This document shows positions 53,813 through 64,000 of a DNA stretch of 64,000 nt, one piece after another. The stretch is from Aricia agestis (lineage: Eukaryota; Arthropoda; Insecta; Lepidoptera; Lycaenidae), in contig NC_056420.1 of NCBI RefSeq assembly GCF_905147365.1, positions 6,520,001 to 6,584,000 on the forward strand. Reading direction: 5' to 3'. Numbering within the stretch: the stretch's first letter is position 1; each line of letters starts with the position of its first letter. Position numbers and translations under genes: made by a program. The notes beneath the pieces were generated by a model. The model ran no database searches. It was given only the letters and a program-made list of their open reading frames with translations, and had not been told where the DNA came from.

Positions 53813-53924
53813 CTTTATCTATAAATTTTGTTACTTGGATACCAATAATTGCTAAAATAATTATTTAATTTTAAATGTGGTTAGCCCAAACAAACACTTG
53901 ACGCGTTGTCGCTTGTCCCCGCTG

Positions 53925-54108
53925 TAAATCATACCTAATGTGGTGGATAGTAACGGTTTTTTCGATCAGTATATTTTTTTTGGTATGAAAAATAGATGTT
54001 GGTCGATTCTCAGACCTACTCAATATGCTCACAAAATTTCATGAGAATCGGTCGAGCCGTTTCGGAGGAGTATGGCAACGAAAGCTGTGACACGAGAATT
54101 TTATACGA
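53925..54108 (-). mobile_element. Helitron-like element (AATTCTCGTGTCAC family), 5' part
   Basis: The minus strand starts TCGTATAAAATTCTCGTGTC, then ATACTCCTCCGAAACGGC and GAGAATCGACCAACATC, before truncation. Same family as 22684-22998. Confidence 0.68.
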
Positions 54109-54132
54109 GTATAAGTGTATAAGTATTATCAC

Positions 54133-54445
54133 AACGCCTCCATGATCTAGTGGTATAGCGCGGCTATTGACTCGGAGGTCTTAGGTTCGATTCCCACGTT
54201 GGAAACATGTTATTTCAATACAGGCTGATCACCTGATTGTCTGACAAGTAAGATGATCCATGCGCGACGATGGGCATGTAAAAAGTCGGTCCTGCGCTTG
54301 ATCTCTCGCCGGTCGTATCGGTCTTCCGTCCCACTGCACTGGGTTATGAGAGTAAAAGAATAGAGAGTGCTCTTGTATACTACGCACACACTTGGGCACT
54401 ATAAAATTACTCCTGCGTAGATGGCCTGGTTTCATAGACAATAAA
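54133..54445 (+). repeat. tRNA-derived SINE (family A), nearly full length
   Basis: CGCCTCCATGATCTAGTGG, B box GGTTCGATTCCCACG, GGAAACATGTTATTTC, CAGGCTGATCACCTGATT, GCACACACTTGGGCACTAT, truncated after GGCCTGGTTTCATAG. ORFs on the minus strand here are read-through. Confidence 0.83.
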
Positions 54446-54466
54446 TGGGGCCGATTTCGAGATTCC

Positions 54467-54575
<109 letters not shown>

Positions 54576-54586
54576 CGGCTCCAACG

Positions 54587-54684
54587 AAAAAATGCTTTTT
54601 CAGCGCTGTTCACAGTGAACTCCACATAGGGTACCCATGAACATCCTAAAGCACCTGTTATTATCACTTAGCTTTGTTACAGAG
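54587..54684. mobile_element. mariner-like MITE fragment (right part)
   Basis: TTTTTCAGCGCTG, TTCACAGTGAACTCC and TATTATCACTTAGCTTTGTT match 23650-23923; the left part is missing next to the (AT)n tract. Confidence 0.6.
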
Positions 54685-55014
54685 CCAAGATCTTTTCTTT
54701 GTCGCTTCTTTATAGAATCACCGATCAAAATGTATGGAATTGTCATAATATTAACGAGCGCTCATGTCAATTCTATACATTTTGATTGGCGATTCCATAA
54801 CGATAAAGTTTTAGCTAAATGGCCTGTAGACACACCGTAGACATTCGATCAACATTAGGCTCCAACCTAGTGTCCCTAATGCCTTGACTACACATCATTA
54901 TCAATTCAGCCTTTACAACCATTAATGGTTATGCAAGTCAATTATAGTGTTTGGTTTCGTTTAAAGTCGTGTTGACATAACCTACGGATATATGATTTAT
55001 TTATGCTATAAAAT
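54685..55014. other. unique stretch with one inverted pair
   Basis: AGAATCACCGATCAAAATGT at 54714 and ACATTTTGATTGGCGATTCC at 54777 are inverted (about 20 bp, few mismatches), with GTCAATTCTATACA-type continuation: likely a small decayed foldback of about 85 bp. Confidence 0.45.
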
Positions 55015-55170
55015 TAGGCCAGATATGTAGGAGTGGCTTCATATTGCCCCAGTGTGTGCGCTAACCACTCTCTCTAGTCTTGAGCACTCGGATGACCGAC
55101 ACGCCTGCAGGCGAAAGATCAGGCGCAGGACCGATTTCTTACATGCCCATCCGATGTGTGGGTAATAATG
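55015..55170 (-). repeat. tRNA-derived SINE (family A), middle fragment
   Basis: Contains AGGCGCAGGACCGATTT, ACATGCCCATCCGA and ATATTGCCCCAGTGTGTGCG, so tail and body are present and the tRNA head is lost. Confidence 0.7.
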
Positions 55171-55805
55171 TACCTACCATGTTATGGTATCTATACCATA
55201 CAAGAAAAACAATACTAGTTTTAGCGACGGAGAGGTTGTTAAAATCTAAGTCGTGTATAGAATATTTTTTTTACAAAATAACATCAAAATATATTTTTTT
55301 TCATAGCTTCAAATATGCCGAGAAATTGAAAGAAATGGGTACACTTTTCGTAATGTTTCATGGTATATATCTAAATACCATATTTTAACGTGAAGATATA
55401 ATGTGCAGACACGAGCAAAATTCCAGAATATTTATTTCGCGTATGCATTTATAAGTGTTCTCGCATGTAACGAATTGCAGATTGTGGATTTATTTGAAAA
55501 CTTTACTGTTCATTGAACTAACCGAACATTGTGATTTGTAAGGCATCGTCAGAAATTCACGCATAATAAGTCTATCTGTATTCCAAGCGATAGTATTTTT
55601 AAGCCTCATAATTTTTGTAAGTTCTATTTCGGATTCAATCCTATATTTATGTTAATTACTTTACTATAACATAATATATTAATCATTTATATTAATCAGG
55701 TTGTCTTTATAAGTATACCGTAAATGATATTTTTATGGTTTAGTAACTTAAAAAATATATATTAAATCTCAGGGATCTGGGAATTGGCCAAAATCTACAA
55801 TAATA
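55171..55805. other. AT-rich stretch, nothing recognised
   Basis: The 102-codon ORF at 55080-55388 begins in the SINE and has no domain. Confidence 0.4.
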
Positions 55806-55899
55806 ATAATATTTATAGCTTCACACCAAGGCCGCGTCAGTGTCCCTGTGCTAAGTACTAAGTAGGTAAGTACCTGAGGAGAGAGAGAGAGAGAGAGAG
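55806..55899 (-). repeat. SINE family B tail fragment plus (GA)n
   Basis: (AAT)n, TTATAGCTTCACACC and GTGCTAAGTAC match the family B tail; followed by a (GA)n tract at about 55878-55899. Confidence 0.6.
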
Positions 55900-56389
55900 T
55901 TATCTATTTTTATAACCGAATTTTAAATTACAAAACCACGTAGCCGGGCCAACTAATAATAACATCTATATTTTTCATATTTAAATTTAGGTACTGTGAA
56001 TCAAAGAGTTCATAAGGTTTTCATAGCATGTAATTTACAAACTTAAATTCTTGCATAGACTGGGAAAAGCGGTCTCGACAGCACAAATTAGAATGGAATG
56101 CATAATTTGTGTTAACTACCACCAAGAAACAACGCGGAATTACATTTGAGCTAAGCTTCATTCAGTTGCACATTCTCAAGACTAGTGTTGAGGAAAACTA
56201 CATTTTCTGTTTTCCTGTCACAATGTTTATCCCGTCGATCATGGAAAAACGAGACACAATAGAATTTCTATTCTGTTTCTGTCACCGGTGACCGTATGGG
56301 GCTTTATGAATTAAATTCTGGAGATAAGGTTATTACCTCCAAACTGTTGAAATAAATAAAAGGAGGTAACTTTAATATAATTACGTTAA
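55900..56389. other. AT-rich stretch, nothing recognised
   Basis: About 56240-56310 resembles the repeat at 5831 (GAGACACAATAGAAT). No gene. Confidence 0.4.
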
Positions 56390-56678
56390 CGAGGAGAGCC
56401 ATGCTTTGGCACGAATGGACCGAATCGACCGGAGAAATACCACTTTCTCACAGAAAACCGGCGTGAAACAGCGCTTGCGCTGTGTTTCGCTGAGTGAGTG
56501 AGTTTACCGGAGGCCCAATCCCCTACCCTCCCCTATTACCCTATTCCCTCTTAAAAGGCCGGCAACGCACCTGCAGCTCTTCTGATGCCGCGAGTGTCCA
56601 TGGGCGACGGATGTTGCTTTCCATCAGATGACCCGTTTGCTCGTTTGCCCTATTATTTCATAAAAAAAAATAAAAAAA
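56390..56678 (+). repeat. poly(A)-tailed SINE-like element
   Basis: Starts GAGGAGAGCCATGCTTTGG; short CCCTA array; tail A9TA7. Same family as 10745-11075. Confidence 0.85.
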
Positions 56679-57276
56679 TATAATAATTTCAAAGTATACT
56701 ATTAGTTTTTCTATTTTTTGATAATGGGGCAAATAAGCTTTTAGGTCTTCATTAAAAAATAATATAAATTTAAATAAAAGTGATTGATTGAGGTAGCGAT
56801 GCAATGTTTTGTGTCTTAAATAATGCCTGTTTTTGCTACTTCAATGCCAACACAACGGCCAACAATACCTGTTATTACCTCTGACAGGTCTTTGATCAGT
56901 GCAACTGACGTTTATTGTCTATGATAGAGGTACCGAATATTAAGGGTTCGGTAACTCTGAGAGGCATATGCCTCTGTCAATTTGCTTTGAGGGCCTTTTG
57001 ATTAATATTAAGGAGGAGTCCATTTTGCCCCGTACGTTAGTCTCTATTTGTAAATGGAACACCAAAGTAATTCTTAGATACTTTGGCTTCAATTGAACAA
57101 ATCGAGCAAGATTTTGGCCACTCTAAAATCTTCAACTTCATATCATAACCTTCTCCTTCCTCTTTCTCGTTCAAGCACAAAATAACATACAAATGAACAA
57201 CAAACTGTTCCCCTTTTTTACAATAATGTATGTAAAATGTAGAATATTTCGATTAAACCTACAAGCTTATGTAAAA
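56679..57276. other. AT-rich stretch, nothing recognised
   Basis: GAGAGGCATATGCCTCTG near 56959 is a short palindrome. No gene. Confidence 0.4.
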
Positions 57277-57294
57277 TACGTGGAGAGCCATGTA

Positions 57295-57601
57295 TACGTG
57301 GGAGAGCCATGCTTCGGCACGAATGGGCCGGCTCGACCGGAGAAATACCACGTTCTCACAGAAAACCGGCATGAAACAGCGCTTGCGCTGTGTTTCGCCG
57401 AGTGAGTGAGTTTACCGGAGGGCCAATCCCCTACCCTATTCCCTGCCCTTCCCTATCCTCCCCTATTACCCTATTCCCTCTTAAAAGGCCGGCAACGCAT
57501 TTGAAGCTCTTCTGATGCTGCGAGTGTCTATGGGCGACGGATGTTGCTTTCCATCAGGTGACCCGTTTGCTCGTTTGCCCCCTTATTTCATAAAAAAAAA
57601 A
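57295..57601 (+). repeat. poly(A)-tailed SINE-like element with duplicated start
   Basis: Full-length copy; the first 15 bases (ACGTGG, GAGAGCCATG) also occur just upstream at 57277-57292, either a fragment of an earlier copy or a small duplication. A10 tail. The 70-codon ORF is read-through. Confidence 0.85.
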
Positions 57602-58343
57602 CACAATTCCACACAAAACTGACACATACCTTGCGGCTTTTTATTAAGCCTTTGAATAATGTTTTTTTACAAAAGAACTTATGGTATTCATTTCAGTAAA
57701 AACAATTCGTCGAAAGAGTCAAGAACGCGATGAAATATGGAATGACCTTCATTTTTCCTTTACTTGCTAGTTTTTTCCTCAGAAATTGTTAGGCGCATTG
57801 TTTTGTATAATAATTCTTTCTTTTAAAGTTAGCTATGCGTTAATTAGAAAATACGTGGCTAGACCTATTTTTATGTCTAGGTAATAGGTATGCTAATTAG
57901 ACCTAGATATTTGAAATAGCAGATCTAAATATATTTTACAATATATTTTGTAAGTATATTAATTATAGTCACATACCATTTAGTTTTATATATTGGTTTA
58001 ACCTATGACAACAGTTTTTGTAACAACATATTTTTTAAACAAAAAAATTAATAGCGAATGAAGAATATGTAGGGAAATGCAAATCATACCATGTGCATGT
58101 CTTGAGTTTCATGTTCTGAAGGTTGTTTTATTACAATTAATATTTTAATTAGCACTCAAATATGCTGACGCTATAGTTCTTGAATTCCTTGCAAATATTA
58201 TATGAGTGTTTATTTTTAACACATCAACAATATGTGAATACGTGAAGATTGTTTGTTTGGATGTATGGATGTGTGGATGAACGGATTTTAATGAAACTTT
58301 ACAATAATATAGCTTATACATCAGAATCACATATAGGCAAAAA
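57602..58343. other. AT-rich stretch, nothing recognised
   Basis: TAGACCTA words around 57862 and 57898 form a weak inverted pair. No gene. Confidence 0.4.
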
Positions 58344-58500
58344 TTTTAACCGACTTTCGAAATGGAGGAAGTGTTATGTTCCTCTTTTTATCTTCAACGA
58401 TTACTCCGCCGTTAGTGAACCGATTTTCAAAATGTTTCTTTTGGTGTGTAGGTTATCATTCCAATTTGGTACCATATTCATAAAAGTGGTGGCCTATAAG
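58344..58500 (+). repeat. AACCGACTTTCG repeat fragment
   Basis: TTTTAACCGACTTTCGAAAT, ATTACTCCGCCGTTAGTGAA, CCGATTTTCAAAATGTTTC and AAAAGTGGTG match the left third of 28513-29085. The 87-codon ORF is read-through. Confidence 0.65.
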
Positions 58501-58607
58501 GAAAGCAAATAAGCTACTATGCAAATTACCTTCATCTTAATCATCATCACTACCATCAACCGTTATAGAACCATGTAGGAGCGAGCTATACGATCTATTT
58601 ATAAAAT

Positions 58608-58988
58608 GTCATCCTTTGAGTCTCTCAGAGAAAAGTTTAAAGAAATAAGAATTTTAACCGTAATCTCTCAATACACTTTGGACCATGTGTTATACGTGAA
58701 AAAAGATGTAAATACTGTTAAAATGAAGATGAAGTGAAGATGAAGTGACATTCACAGCAGGAACACTAGGAATAAGCATGGCACAAGCTAGATATACCAA
58801 TAACCAGGCTGAGCAAAGTAAACAAATCTTTCAAAGGTCAATGTATGCGCCTGTACAATAAAATCCCAGAAAACTTCCAAAATCTTTCAATTAATAAATT
58901 TAAAAAAGTTGTTAAAGAACGTTTGTGTGCTAAGGCTTATTATAAGGTAACTGATTTTCTCAATGATAGCACACCTTGGGAAAAATAA
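58608..58988 (+). pseudogene. C-terminus of a CR1-like LINE reverse transcriptase
   Basis: The last 110 or so codons of the pol protein. The first frame gives SLREKFKEIRILTVISQYTL and DHVLYVKKD, the block before the terminal domain. After a small expansion near 58725-58750 comes DIHSRNTRNKHGTS, then a frame change at about 58786 and an open run LDIPITRLSKVNKSFKGQ, RLYNKIPENFQNLSINKFKK, KERLCAKAYYKVTDFLND ending PWEK and TAA at 58986-58988. All catalytic motifs lie upstream and are absent. The NTRN...KSF...YNKIP pattern is what I know from CR1/Daphne-type LINE C-termini. Dead by truncation and frameshift. Confidence 0.82.
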
Positions 58989-59220
58989 GCTGACAAACCA
59001 TAGGTCGCTTCTATAATATAATTAATGGTAATACATTTTAAGCTATTATTGTTATTTTCTACCTTTTTCGTAAAAGGTGGCCCCGTGCGAGTTTCTTACG
59101 CCGGTTCTTCTCGCCGGGTTAGTTCCCGAACCGGTGGTAGGCCTCATGTAGACACGACGTTCTAAAAGTGTTAACTTTCTTAACCTACTTAGAAATAAAT
59201 ATATTTCATTTCATTTCATG
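58608..59220 (+). mobile_element. 5'-truncated CR1-like LINE, 3' end
   Basis: The coding end (58608-58988) is followed by a 3' UTR with GGTGGCCCCGTGCGAG and GAACCGGTGGTAGGCC, and a (CATTT)n tail at about 59200-59219, the short 3' repeat usual in CR1-type LINEs of Lepidoptera. Confidence 0.8.
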
Positions 59221-59244
59221 TGTCGTTCCGTTTTGACCCTATTA

Positions 59245-59315
59245 TTGGTACTTTTCATAGTCTTTTATGATATTATATCACTTAAACCGCGGGTAACATC
59301 GCGGGGCACAGCTAG
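59245..59315 (+). mobile_element. Helitron-like 3' end
   Basis: Ends ATCGCGGGGCACAGCTAG before T. The 5' part is not identified. Confidence 0.5.
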
Positions 59316-59436
59316 TACTTACATAAATGCGTCATTATGAACTTTGTACGTATGCTGTTGTGTATACTTATCTACTTGTAAAACATCATACATGAAACAT
59401 GACGTTTTTTATGATACCGGTACCAAGAGCTATATA

Positions 59437-60170
59437 TGTCGCAGCCGACTGGTTTAAATAGCCGTTCAATCAAACAGCTAGCCCATTGACTGAACAACGC
59501 CATTCAATCACACGGCTATACGTCGTTTAGCCGACTTGTTGACTACAACGTTCAACACTACAGCTAGACGACGCTTAGCCAACTGGTTTTTTTTTTGTTT
59601 TGGCGGGGGGCTGCGCCCCCCGAGCCCCCCTTTTATTTGACGGCGGTCGCCGGCTGCTGCCGCAGCACGCTCGCTGCGCTCGCTCGGCTCCCTCTGTATT
59701 TGTGGTCTAAGTTCTAACCTAACCTAACCAACTTTTGTTTGGACTTTCTGGATTGTGTTTGTTTTTGTTTTCCCCTTTTGGGGGAGGCTGCGTCCATCCA
59801 TTTCATAATCCCGTAATTTCTCCTCGAATATTTGGTGAAATTTTAATTCACTCGTATGTGCCTCCACAATTTTTGTCTCTTTAATAACACTTGTAACTTT
59901 TATTAACTACTTTCTTTCCGAAAAAAAACCACAAACACCAACAAACACCTGCTAGTTGAGGCCATATTGTAAATAAAACGCACCTAGCGCCGCAGCGGTG
60001 CGCGCTGAACTACTTCAATTAGACGGCGGTTTTTGAATCAGCTGTAGTGTTGAACGTTTTGAGCGACTAAAATATTCAATATAAAAGCTAGACGTGTCAT
60101 TGAATGGCGTTGTCCAGTCAAAGGGCTAGCTGTTTGATTGAACGGCTATTTAAACCAGTCGGCTGCGACA
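59437..60170. mobile_element. 734-bp element with TGTCGCAG termini and long inverted arms
   Basis: Termini TGTCGCAGCCGACTGGTTTA and its complement, continuing through AATAGCCGTTCAATCAAACA and GCTAGCCC for more than 100 bp with gaps. Flanked by TATA on both sides (59433-59436, 60171-60174). Subterminal copies of (A)GCCG..GTTCAATCA-type words recur. The centre has a GC-rich block (GGCGGGGGGCTGCGCCCCCC, 59598 onward) and three TAACC units. No transposase. Small relative at 39985-40238. Confidence 0.83.
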
Positions 60171-60829
60171 TATACACCTTCATTCAACAAACAACTTCAA
60201 TCAACCATCTTCGTCAAGAGAAATAATATGATGGACAAGAGGTTCCTGTCTCGATTATTTCAAATCAGTCGAGAAAACGATAGTGTAGGCAACATTTTAT
60301 AAGTGGTATAACAGCTTAAAATTGAACAAATTTAAACACAAATCAGCCGGTATCTATTTCTCGGTCAACTCTTCCCCACCAACGAAATGGTCTAAAAATC
60401 CTGACAATTACCTCTCTTCAGGCTTAGTGAAAATATTCACTAAACCAAAATGCTGGACAGAAACGCTCATAGATTTTAGTGACAAAATTAATTTATTTGC
60501 CAATCTGTCACTTTATCAGCTGTTCTGTGTTAAAAAATTATCTGTGTTATTTTACAAGGACAATATCAATAGGAAGAGATAGAGAAAGACCACGGATATA
60601 AGTCAGTTTGATAACAAATTCCCTGGAATCAGTATCCCTATTTCCATGGCAGCGGTCGATCACGACCTCCATTCCAAATTTCCCGTCCTTCGGTTTATTG
60701 CAGACGGTTTTCTTACGTCGCCAATTTTCTTTAGTGGATGACTATCTTGTATCTCATATACGACATTATCTATATTAATAGCGTGATATTGTACTTTTGG
60801 TCTGAACATTCAAGTTATTTTATTTTTAA
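60171..60829. other. unique stretch with two unrecognised ORFs
   Basis: Plus ORF 60322-60582 (86 codons, SSPPTKWSKNPDNYLSSG inside) and a minus-strand open run at about 60542-60741 (contains NWRRKKTVCNKPKDGKFG, then MEVVIDRCHGNRDTDSREF) that lacks a start ATG at its head. I recognise neither. The minus run has a more protein-like composition and could be an exon or an old transposon fragment. Confidence 0.25.
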
Positions 60830-60870
60830 CTAGACATTGTCCGCGACTTCGTTTAGCATGGAAATCATCA
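60830..60870 (-). mobile_element. possible Helitron-like 3' end
   Basis: CTAGACATTGTCCGCGACTT after A is the complement of a CTAG-ended Helitron terminus with changes. No 5' end found. Confidence 0.35.
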
Positions 60871-61668
60871 ATTTTTCGTATTAAAAACTGTCCGGCCTTT
60901 TTCTATAACTGTATACCGCATCTGGCTTTAATATTTTAGGATATAAAAAACATGCAGACATTTATTATTGGTGTGACACTCAGCATTTATTATAAAAAAA
61001 TTGTATAGACGTCACTTTTAATTATTAATCCAAACGTTACTGGTCGATATTCCTGTATTAGCAATTTTTGGATAGCTTATGATTAATTTATGTAGCAGAA
61101 AAAAGCTATTTTTGTAAACCTACAATCAGAGTACTGCAACTTTCTTTCATCATGATTAATGAGCTAAAATTACATAACAAATAATTACAAGGACACCAAT
61201 TAAAGCATAAATATATTTTTATTGCCAGTGTCAAGTATAAAATGATGTAAATTTATTCAAATAATTATACAACAAAGATAGATGAAAGAATATATTAAAA
61301 ATCCGTACCTACTGTATGTTAAAATTTTATGTAGAGATAAAACCTAAAATCTAAAAGATAAAGATATTTGTTAGTTTATAACCTGTTTACGTGTAAAGCT
61401 TTCTTGCAAGCCTTTGAAGCAGGTCTATAGGTATGGGTTTAGTTAGCATCTATTAGTAATTAATGCCGTGTTTAGTAAGCAGATTTCCGACCTGTACCAA
61501 TAATATCATGATTTTAAACTAAATAATATAGTGATACCCACAATAATTATTAATCTATGCTTATTGGATTACGTGACAAATCTGATTTTATTCTGTTGAA
61601 TTAAGTAAAATATGACCGAGTCGATTACTGCAGATATTTTTACTTTTTATCGCTTCTTTATAGGATAA
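60871..61668. other. AT-rich stretch, nothing recognised
   Basis: No gene or termini. Confidence 0.4.
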
Positions 61669-62009
61669 CGCCTCCGTGGTCCAGTGGTTAAGAGCGTGGC
61701 TTCGATTCCCGTGTTGGAAACATGTTATTTCCAAGTTTGGTTAGGACAATGCAGGCTGATCACCTGATTGACTGACAAGTAAGATGATCCATGCGTCGGA
61801 TGGGCATGTAAAAAGTCGGTCCTGCGCCTAATCTCTCGCCGGTCGTGTCGGTCTTCCGTCCCACTCGGTTATGTAAGTAAAGGAATAGAGAGTTCTCTTG
61901 TGTACTGCGCACACACTTGGGCACTATAAAATAGCTCCTGCATACCTGGTTTCAATGAAACCGGCCACCGTCACCATAACTGGTGTGGGGGGTATTATTA
62001 TTATTACAG
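61669..62009 (+). repeat. tRNA-derived SINE (family A), nearly full length
   Basis: CGCCTCCGTGGTCCAGTGG, then an internal loss of part of the anticodon-arm region, CTTCGATTCCCGTG, GGAAACATGTTATTTCC, CAGGCTGATCACCTGATT, the GATGGGCATGTAAAAAGTC block and a TATTATTATTATTA tail. Confidence 0.85.
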
Positions 62010-62999
62010 GATACTTTTTAGCTCTAGGCATAACATTTTTTAGCTGAAACGCTCTTTTTAAACCTTAAATAGGTACAATATTATTATCCACAATTTATAG
62101 CAAGTTTATACGTCCGGCGAAATATTTACCCCAAATTAAATAAAAAAAGATAGATTAGATCATTACAGAGAACACACCTGTAAAATACTAACGACCCTAG
62201 TAGTCACGTGATACAAAAATATAATTTACAACCGAGGATTTCAGGTCACCAGACTGATACTATGGCAGTGATATAAAGTATATTACTGACATTAAAACGT
62301 AATATAAGTAATAATAAGTATCGTTCAATTACTTATGTCCCTAATTACAATTAATTTGATTTATATATTTTTTATTGGTCTTTATTTCTTGTGTCGGGTG
62401 TCAAGTTTCGAAAAGATGTTTCCTATGGAAATATAAGGTATCTCAAAAAGATGTGTTTTTGTATATTATAATTTTCGAGTGACCCTGGAAATATATCCGA
62501 ACTTTAGCCCATCTTAAGCATTCTTTCATTTTAAAATGCTGAAGAATAAAACGATTATATTCAGTTTATAAAAATATATAACCTATACAACCGATACTAT
62601 AATTAGAGAGTTACCTAATTGTAAATACGTTTTATATTTTGAATTTTGAAACGTTTAAATTACATCGCGTTTACGATTCCATTTTAAATACGTTTACTAA
62701 TCATAATATGTATTCGGCTTATCATAAAGAACGTCTAGTGCGTGGCTTTTCATATGAAATTATTGTAATTTATCGCGTGAATTTCATAGTTACGAGGTCA
62801 AACGTGAATAAAATGTGAATATAATTAATACCAAGTTCCCTTCACAGCCTAATATCCACTCCATCGGTGTCACCACATTACTAAGGCATACACTAATGTT
62901 CACTCACACTCAAGAGTTTATTTCGATTTCATACTCAAATATATTTATATTTAGAATATTTTATTAGTATGTATGGTGTCATTTCGATTGGTTTTGACG
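62010..62999. other. AT-rich unique stretch
   Basis: No repeats or ORFs of note. Lies upstream of the GC-rich island. Confidence 0.4.
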
Positions 63000-63200
63000 A
63001 GAGGGGAGTACTGAGCTCCGTCGCGCGGCGTTTCAAACTGAATCACCCCCTATTCGACGCCGCCCCACATAGAGCGCCTGCTCGACCGCCGCCCAAGGAA
63101 ACTGAGTCCTATCACTTCAACTAAAAGTTTAATTTGCGGTGGCTGATATCACGCTGCGAGGAAGATACGATGTTCGCTCGAAAGCGGCTAATACGCATGT
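63000..63200. promoter_or_regulatory. GC-rich island, candidate promoter
   Basis: About 200 bp (GTCGCGCGGCG, CGACGCCGCCCC, CGACCGCCGCCC) in strongly AT-rich flanks, matching no repeat in the window. On the minus strand TCAGT, the arthropod initiator core, occurs three times (near 63012, 63040 and 63100), and ATTGG (an inverted CCAAT) lies at 62987. Direction and downstream exon are unresolved. A 20-codon ORF from ATG at 63170 is too short to judge. Confidence 0.3.
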
Positions 63201-64000
63201 CCACAACATTGCTCAATGTGTATAATGTATAAGGCATAGTTTCCTTGTACATTTGAGTTCAAGGATAATACGAGATTTGATTGAGTTTTCAACGGAAATG
63301 TCATATTCAGCGATTAACGTTGACACAAAAATTGAATTGAATAATATACTTTGTATACAATTAACGATATTTTAACAATAAATTATTGTTAATATATTTT
63401 GTTTTATTCAACTGTAAATTTTTGACGCAATTATAATCGAAAATTTTATTTGAAAGGTAGGACAGGTTAGTGGTATACATTTAATTATTGTTAAGTTAAA
63501 TTCTTATTAAAAATTTTAATGTTTAGGTGTGTGCCTGTAAAAATTAAATTTCTTTGCTAAGCTTTTATTTGTTAATTAATATTAACGATATAATATATAA
63601 GTAACTATAACTTATCTAATTAAAATGCTGTAGCCATGTGTAGGTAATGCTATTTTATAAAACAAATAAAAATTATATAGGTAATATAATATATTTAAAT
63701 CAAAATTTTATCTACCGTAAGGTATGTAAGTAAATTAATTTTAAATTACGTCATAGAATTTAATTATAGCACAAGAGCCAGCTAAACATAACATGAGTAT
63801 AATAACATTTTATATCGGTAACCTCATGGAAAACAACGATCTCAGAATACGTATCAAATACTTATATTGTTGAATGCTTACACAATGTATGAAATAGCCA
63901 CTTTCGATAAAGTGATAGGAGGCGTGCTAGCGTTTAAGGAACATTCAGAAAACGATTGTTTGCGATGCCATTTGAGACTGTTATGTGAGATTGTTTTACA
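63201..64000. other. AT-rich stretch to window end
   Basis: No gene or repeat termini seen. Confidence 0.4.

Noticed and set aside
59713..59731. Interstitial telomere repeat (TAACC units, complement of the insect TTAGG repeat)
   Set aside because: Only three units, lying inside the GC-rich core of a transposable element; too short to be telomeric in origin.

Overview
The window looks like a gene-poor piece of a lepidopteran (moth or butterfly) nuclear genome, either intergenic or inside a long intron. It is AT-rich, has no long conserved open reading frame, and is packed with the repeat types typical of Lepidoptera: Helitron-like elements flanked by A and T with CTAG 3' ends, tRNA-derived SINEs with Pol III B boxes, a poly(A)-tailed SINE-like family starting ACGTGGGAGAGCC, many short inverted-repeat elements (MITEs) flanked by TA, TTA/TAA or TTAA, and 5'-truncated LINEs. 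I recognise these families from memory of lepidopteran sequence; no database was searched. No host protein-coding gene can be supported with confidence. The real coding signals are transposon remnants.

Layout. 0-8 kb: SINE fragments, a foldback MITE, a Helitron, a MITE nested in another MITE (4.8-5.1 kb), and an RTE-like LINE tail (6.24-7.05 kb) bounded by a 10-bp target-site duplication. 8-16 kb: a TTAA-flanked MITE whose near-identical sister lies at 33.5 kb, foldbacks, two MITEs abutting across a shared TTA (11.57-11.88 kb), and a second TTAA-flanked family (14.67-15.10 kb). 16-25 kb: poly(A) SINEs, a 380-bp foldback, Helitron, mariner-like and Harbinger-like MITEs, and one SINE inside another (24.3-24.9 kb). 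26-34 kb: hairpins, Helitrons and several MITEs. 34.1-37.6 kb: a tandem duplication of about 0.7 kb. One unit was later split by a 1.93-kb hAT-like element with an exact 8-bp duplication, which carries a frameshifted LINE RNase H region; the other unit keeps the empty site. 38-48 kb: more MITEs, an element with terminal repeats over 150 bp (42.65-43.03 kb), and two Helitron-like elements in opposite orientation that both end in CTCG. 48.7-49.1 kb: a CpG-rich, apparently unique block with a perfect RFX X-box palindrome, the best candidate host regulatory region. 49.43-49.52 kb: two back-to-back perfect palindromes. 50-64 kb: SINEs, Helitrons, an (AT)52 tract, a CR1-like LINE tail (58.6-59.2 kb), a 734-bp TGTCGCAG-ended element, and AT-rich unique sequence with a small GC-rich island at 63.0-63.2 kb.

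No operon-like or cooperative gene system is visible. What the window offers is layered transposon history with several readable insertion events, a scatter of short perfect palindromes without family or target-site signatures, and two candidate regulatory islands.
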